This document shows, in pieces, positions 63,901 through 64,000 of a stretch of DNA of 64,000 nt. The position numbers were made by a program, and so were the translations under genes. Under the pieces are notes generated by a model. The model worked only from the letters and a program-made list of their open reading frames with translations, was not told where the DNA came from and did no database searches. Numbering within the stretch: position 1 is the stretch's first letter; the number at the start of each line of letters is the position of its first letter. The DNA is from Halobaculum gomorrense. Lineage in GTDB: Archaea > Halobacteriota > Halobacteria > Halobacteriales > Haloferacaceae. The stretch covers positions 115,106 to 179,105 of the forward strand of contig NZ_FQWV01000008.1 of the NCBI RefSeq assembly GCF_900129775.1, given 5' to 3'.

Positions 63901-64000
63901 GGATGTTCCACGCCGCATTCGCGTCCCTGTCCGCCTCAAACCCGCAGGCAGGACAGGAGTGTTCACGGACCCACAACGGCTTGTCGGTCGAAACGCCACA
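63731..64000 (-). mobile_element. right end of an IS200/IS605-type element
   Basis: tnpB with its downstream hairpin and a terminal TTCAC-like sequence at 63731-63735. The element runs off the window. The insertion lies at the very end of the BASS transporter gene. Confidence 0.7.
63746..64000 (-). CDS. tnpB: TnpB, C-terminal end (IS200/IS605 type)
   Basis: 84 codons before the window edge: CGVSTDKPLWVREHSCPACG, FEADRDANAAWNILSRGLED and a tail ending TAKAVSE. The pieces are the zinc finger of RNA-guided nuclease TnpB (CG...CPACG) and the last RuvC part with the catalytic Asp (ADRDANAAWNIL). Stop TAG at 63746-63748. The rest of the gene and any tnpA lie beyond the right edge, so intactness cannot be judged. 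Confidence 0.9.
   Translation of the reverse strand, partial: CGVSTDKPLWVREHSCPACGFEADRDANAAWNILSRGLEDVRVGYSESTAVETALPVDTSVSAKRVVEAGSPTLKERTAKAVSE

Overview
The window is a dense, strongly GC-rich piece of a haloarchaeal chromosome. The signs are very acidic proteins, leaderless genes with a TATA-like box about 25-30 nt before the start, Tat-type lipoproteins, AglB/AglJ S-layer glycosylation genes, tetrahydromethanopterin-type folate genes (mptA, mch), archaeal-type ProS, and many haloarchaea-only DUF families. I cannot fix the genus; the order Haloferacales is a reasonable guess.

Layout. 1-9.1 kb: 3' end of hmgA, a convergent membrane protein, small DUF genes, an FAD/NAD oxidoreductase, mptA, a TrmB regulator, a YyaL-like thioredoxin-domain protein, FxsA and tRNA-Ile(GAU). 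9.2-21.8 kb: Eis-like acetyltransferase, small membrane proteins, thrB, a DCC-family protein, pdxS, an S9 peptidase, two Tat lipoproteins, a COG2108-type radical SAM protein, a NYN-domain protein and DUF5799. 21.8-30.3 kb: branched-chain amino acid block leuA, ilvB-ilvN-ilvC-small ORF-leuC-leuD-leuB on the minus strand; most neighbours from ilvB to leuB overlap, so ilvB-leuB is probably one operon, while leuA has its own promoter and an abnormal 5' end. 30.6-34.4 kb: small conserved proteins, cupin and VOC proteins, and an RHH regulator with repeated motifs upstream. 34.4-41.3 kb: a disturbed N-glycosylation locus: aglJ, a decayed insertion sequence, the tail of a lost glycosyltransferase, aglB, then a DUF368 (PopT-type) polyprenyl-phosphate carrier directly abutting aglB. 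41.4-52.6 kb: DUF371, mgsA, fttA (aCPSF1), proS and gltB. 52.6-54.9 kb: a two-gene accessory island (winged-helix regulator and a Rossmann-like protein of unknown function) with divergent promoters. 54.9-63.7 kb: mch, a HAD hydrolase, a GTPBP-type GTPase, a J-domain protein, a histidine kinase, pyrF and a BASS transporter. The right edge enters an IS200/IS605-type element through the 3' end of tnpB, with a structured right end that looks like an omega-RNA end.

Most of the window is ordinary housekeeping sequence. The points most worth a second look are the leuA start (the best leaderless ATG lies in a different frame from the conserved leuA frame), the aglJ/aglB locus, the island at 52.8-54.8 kb, the RHH upstream repeats, and the tnpB right end, which supplies the stop codon of the neighbouring transporter.
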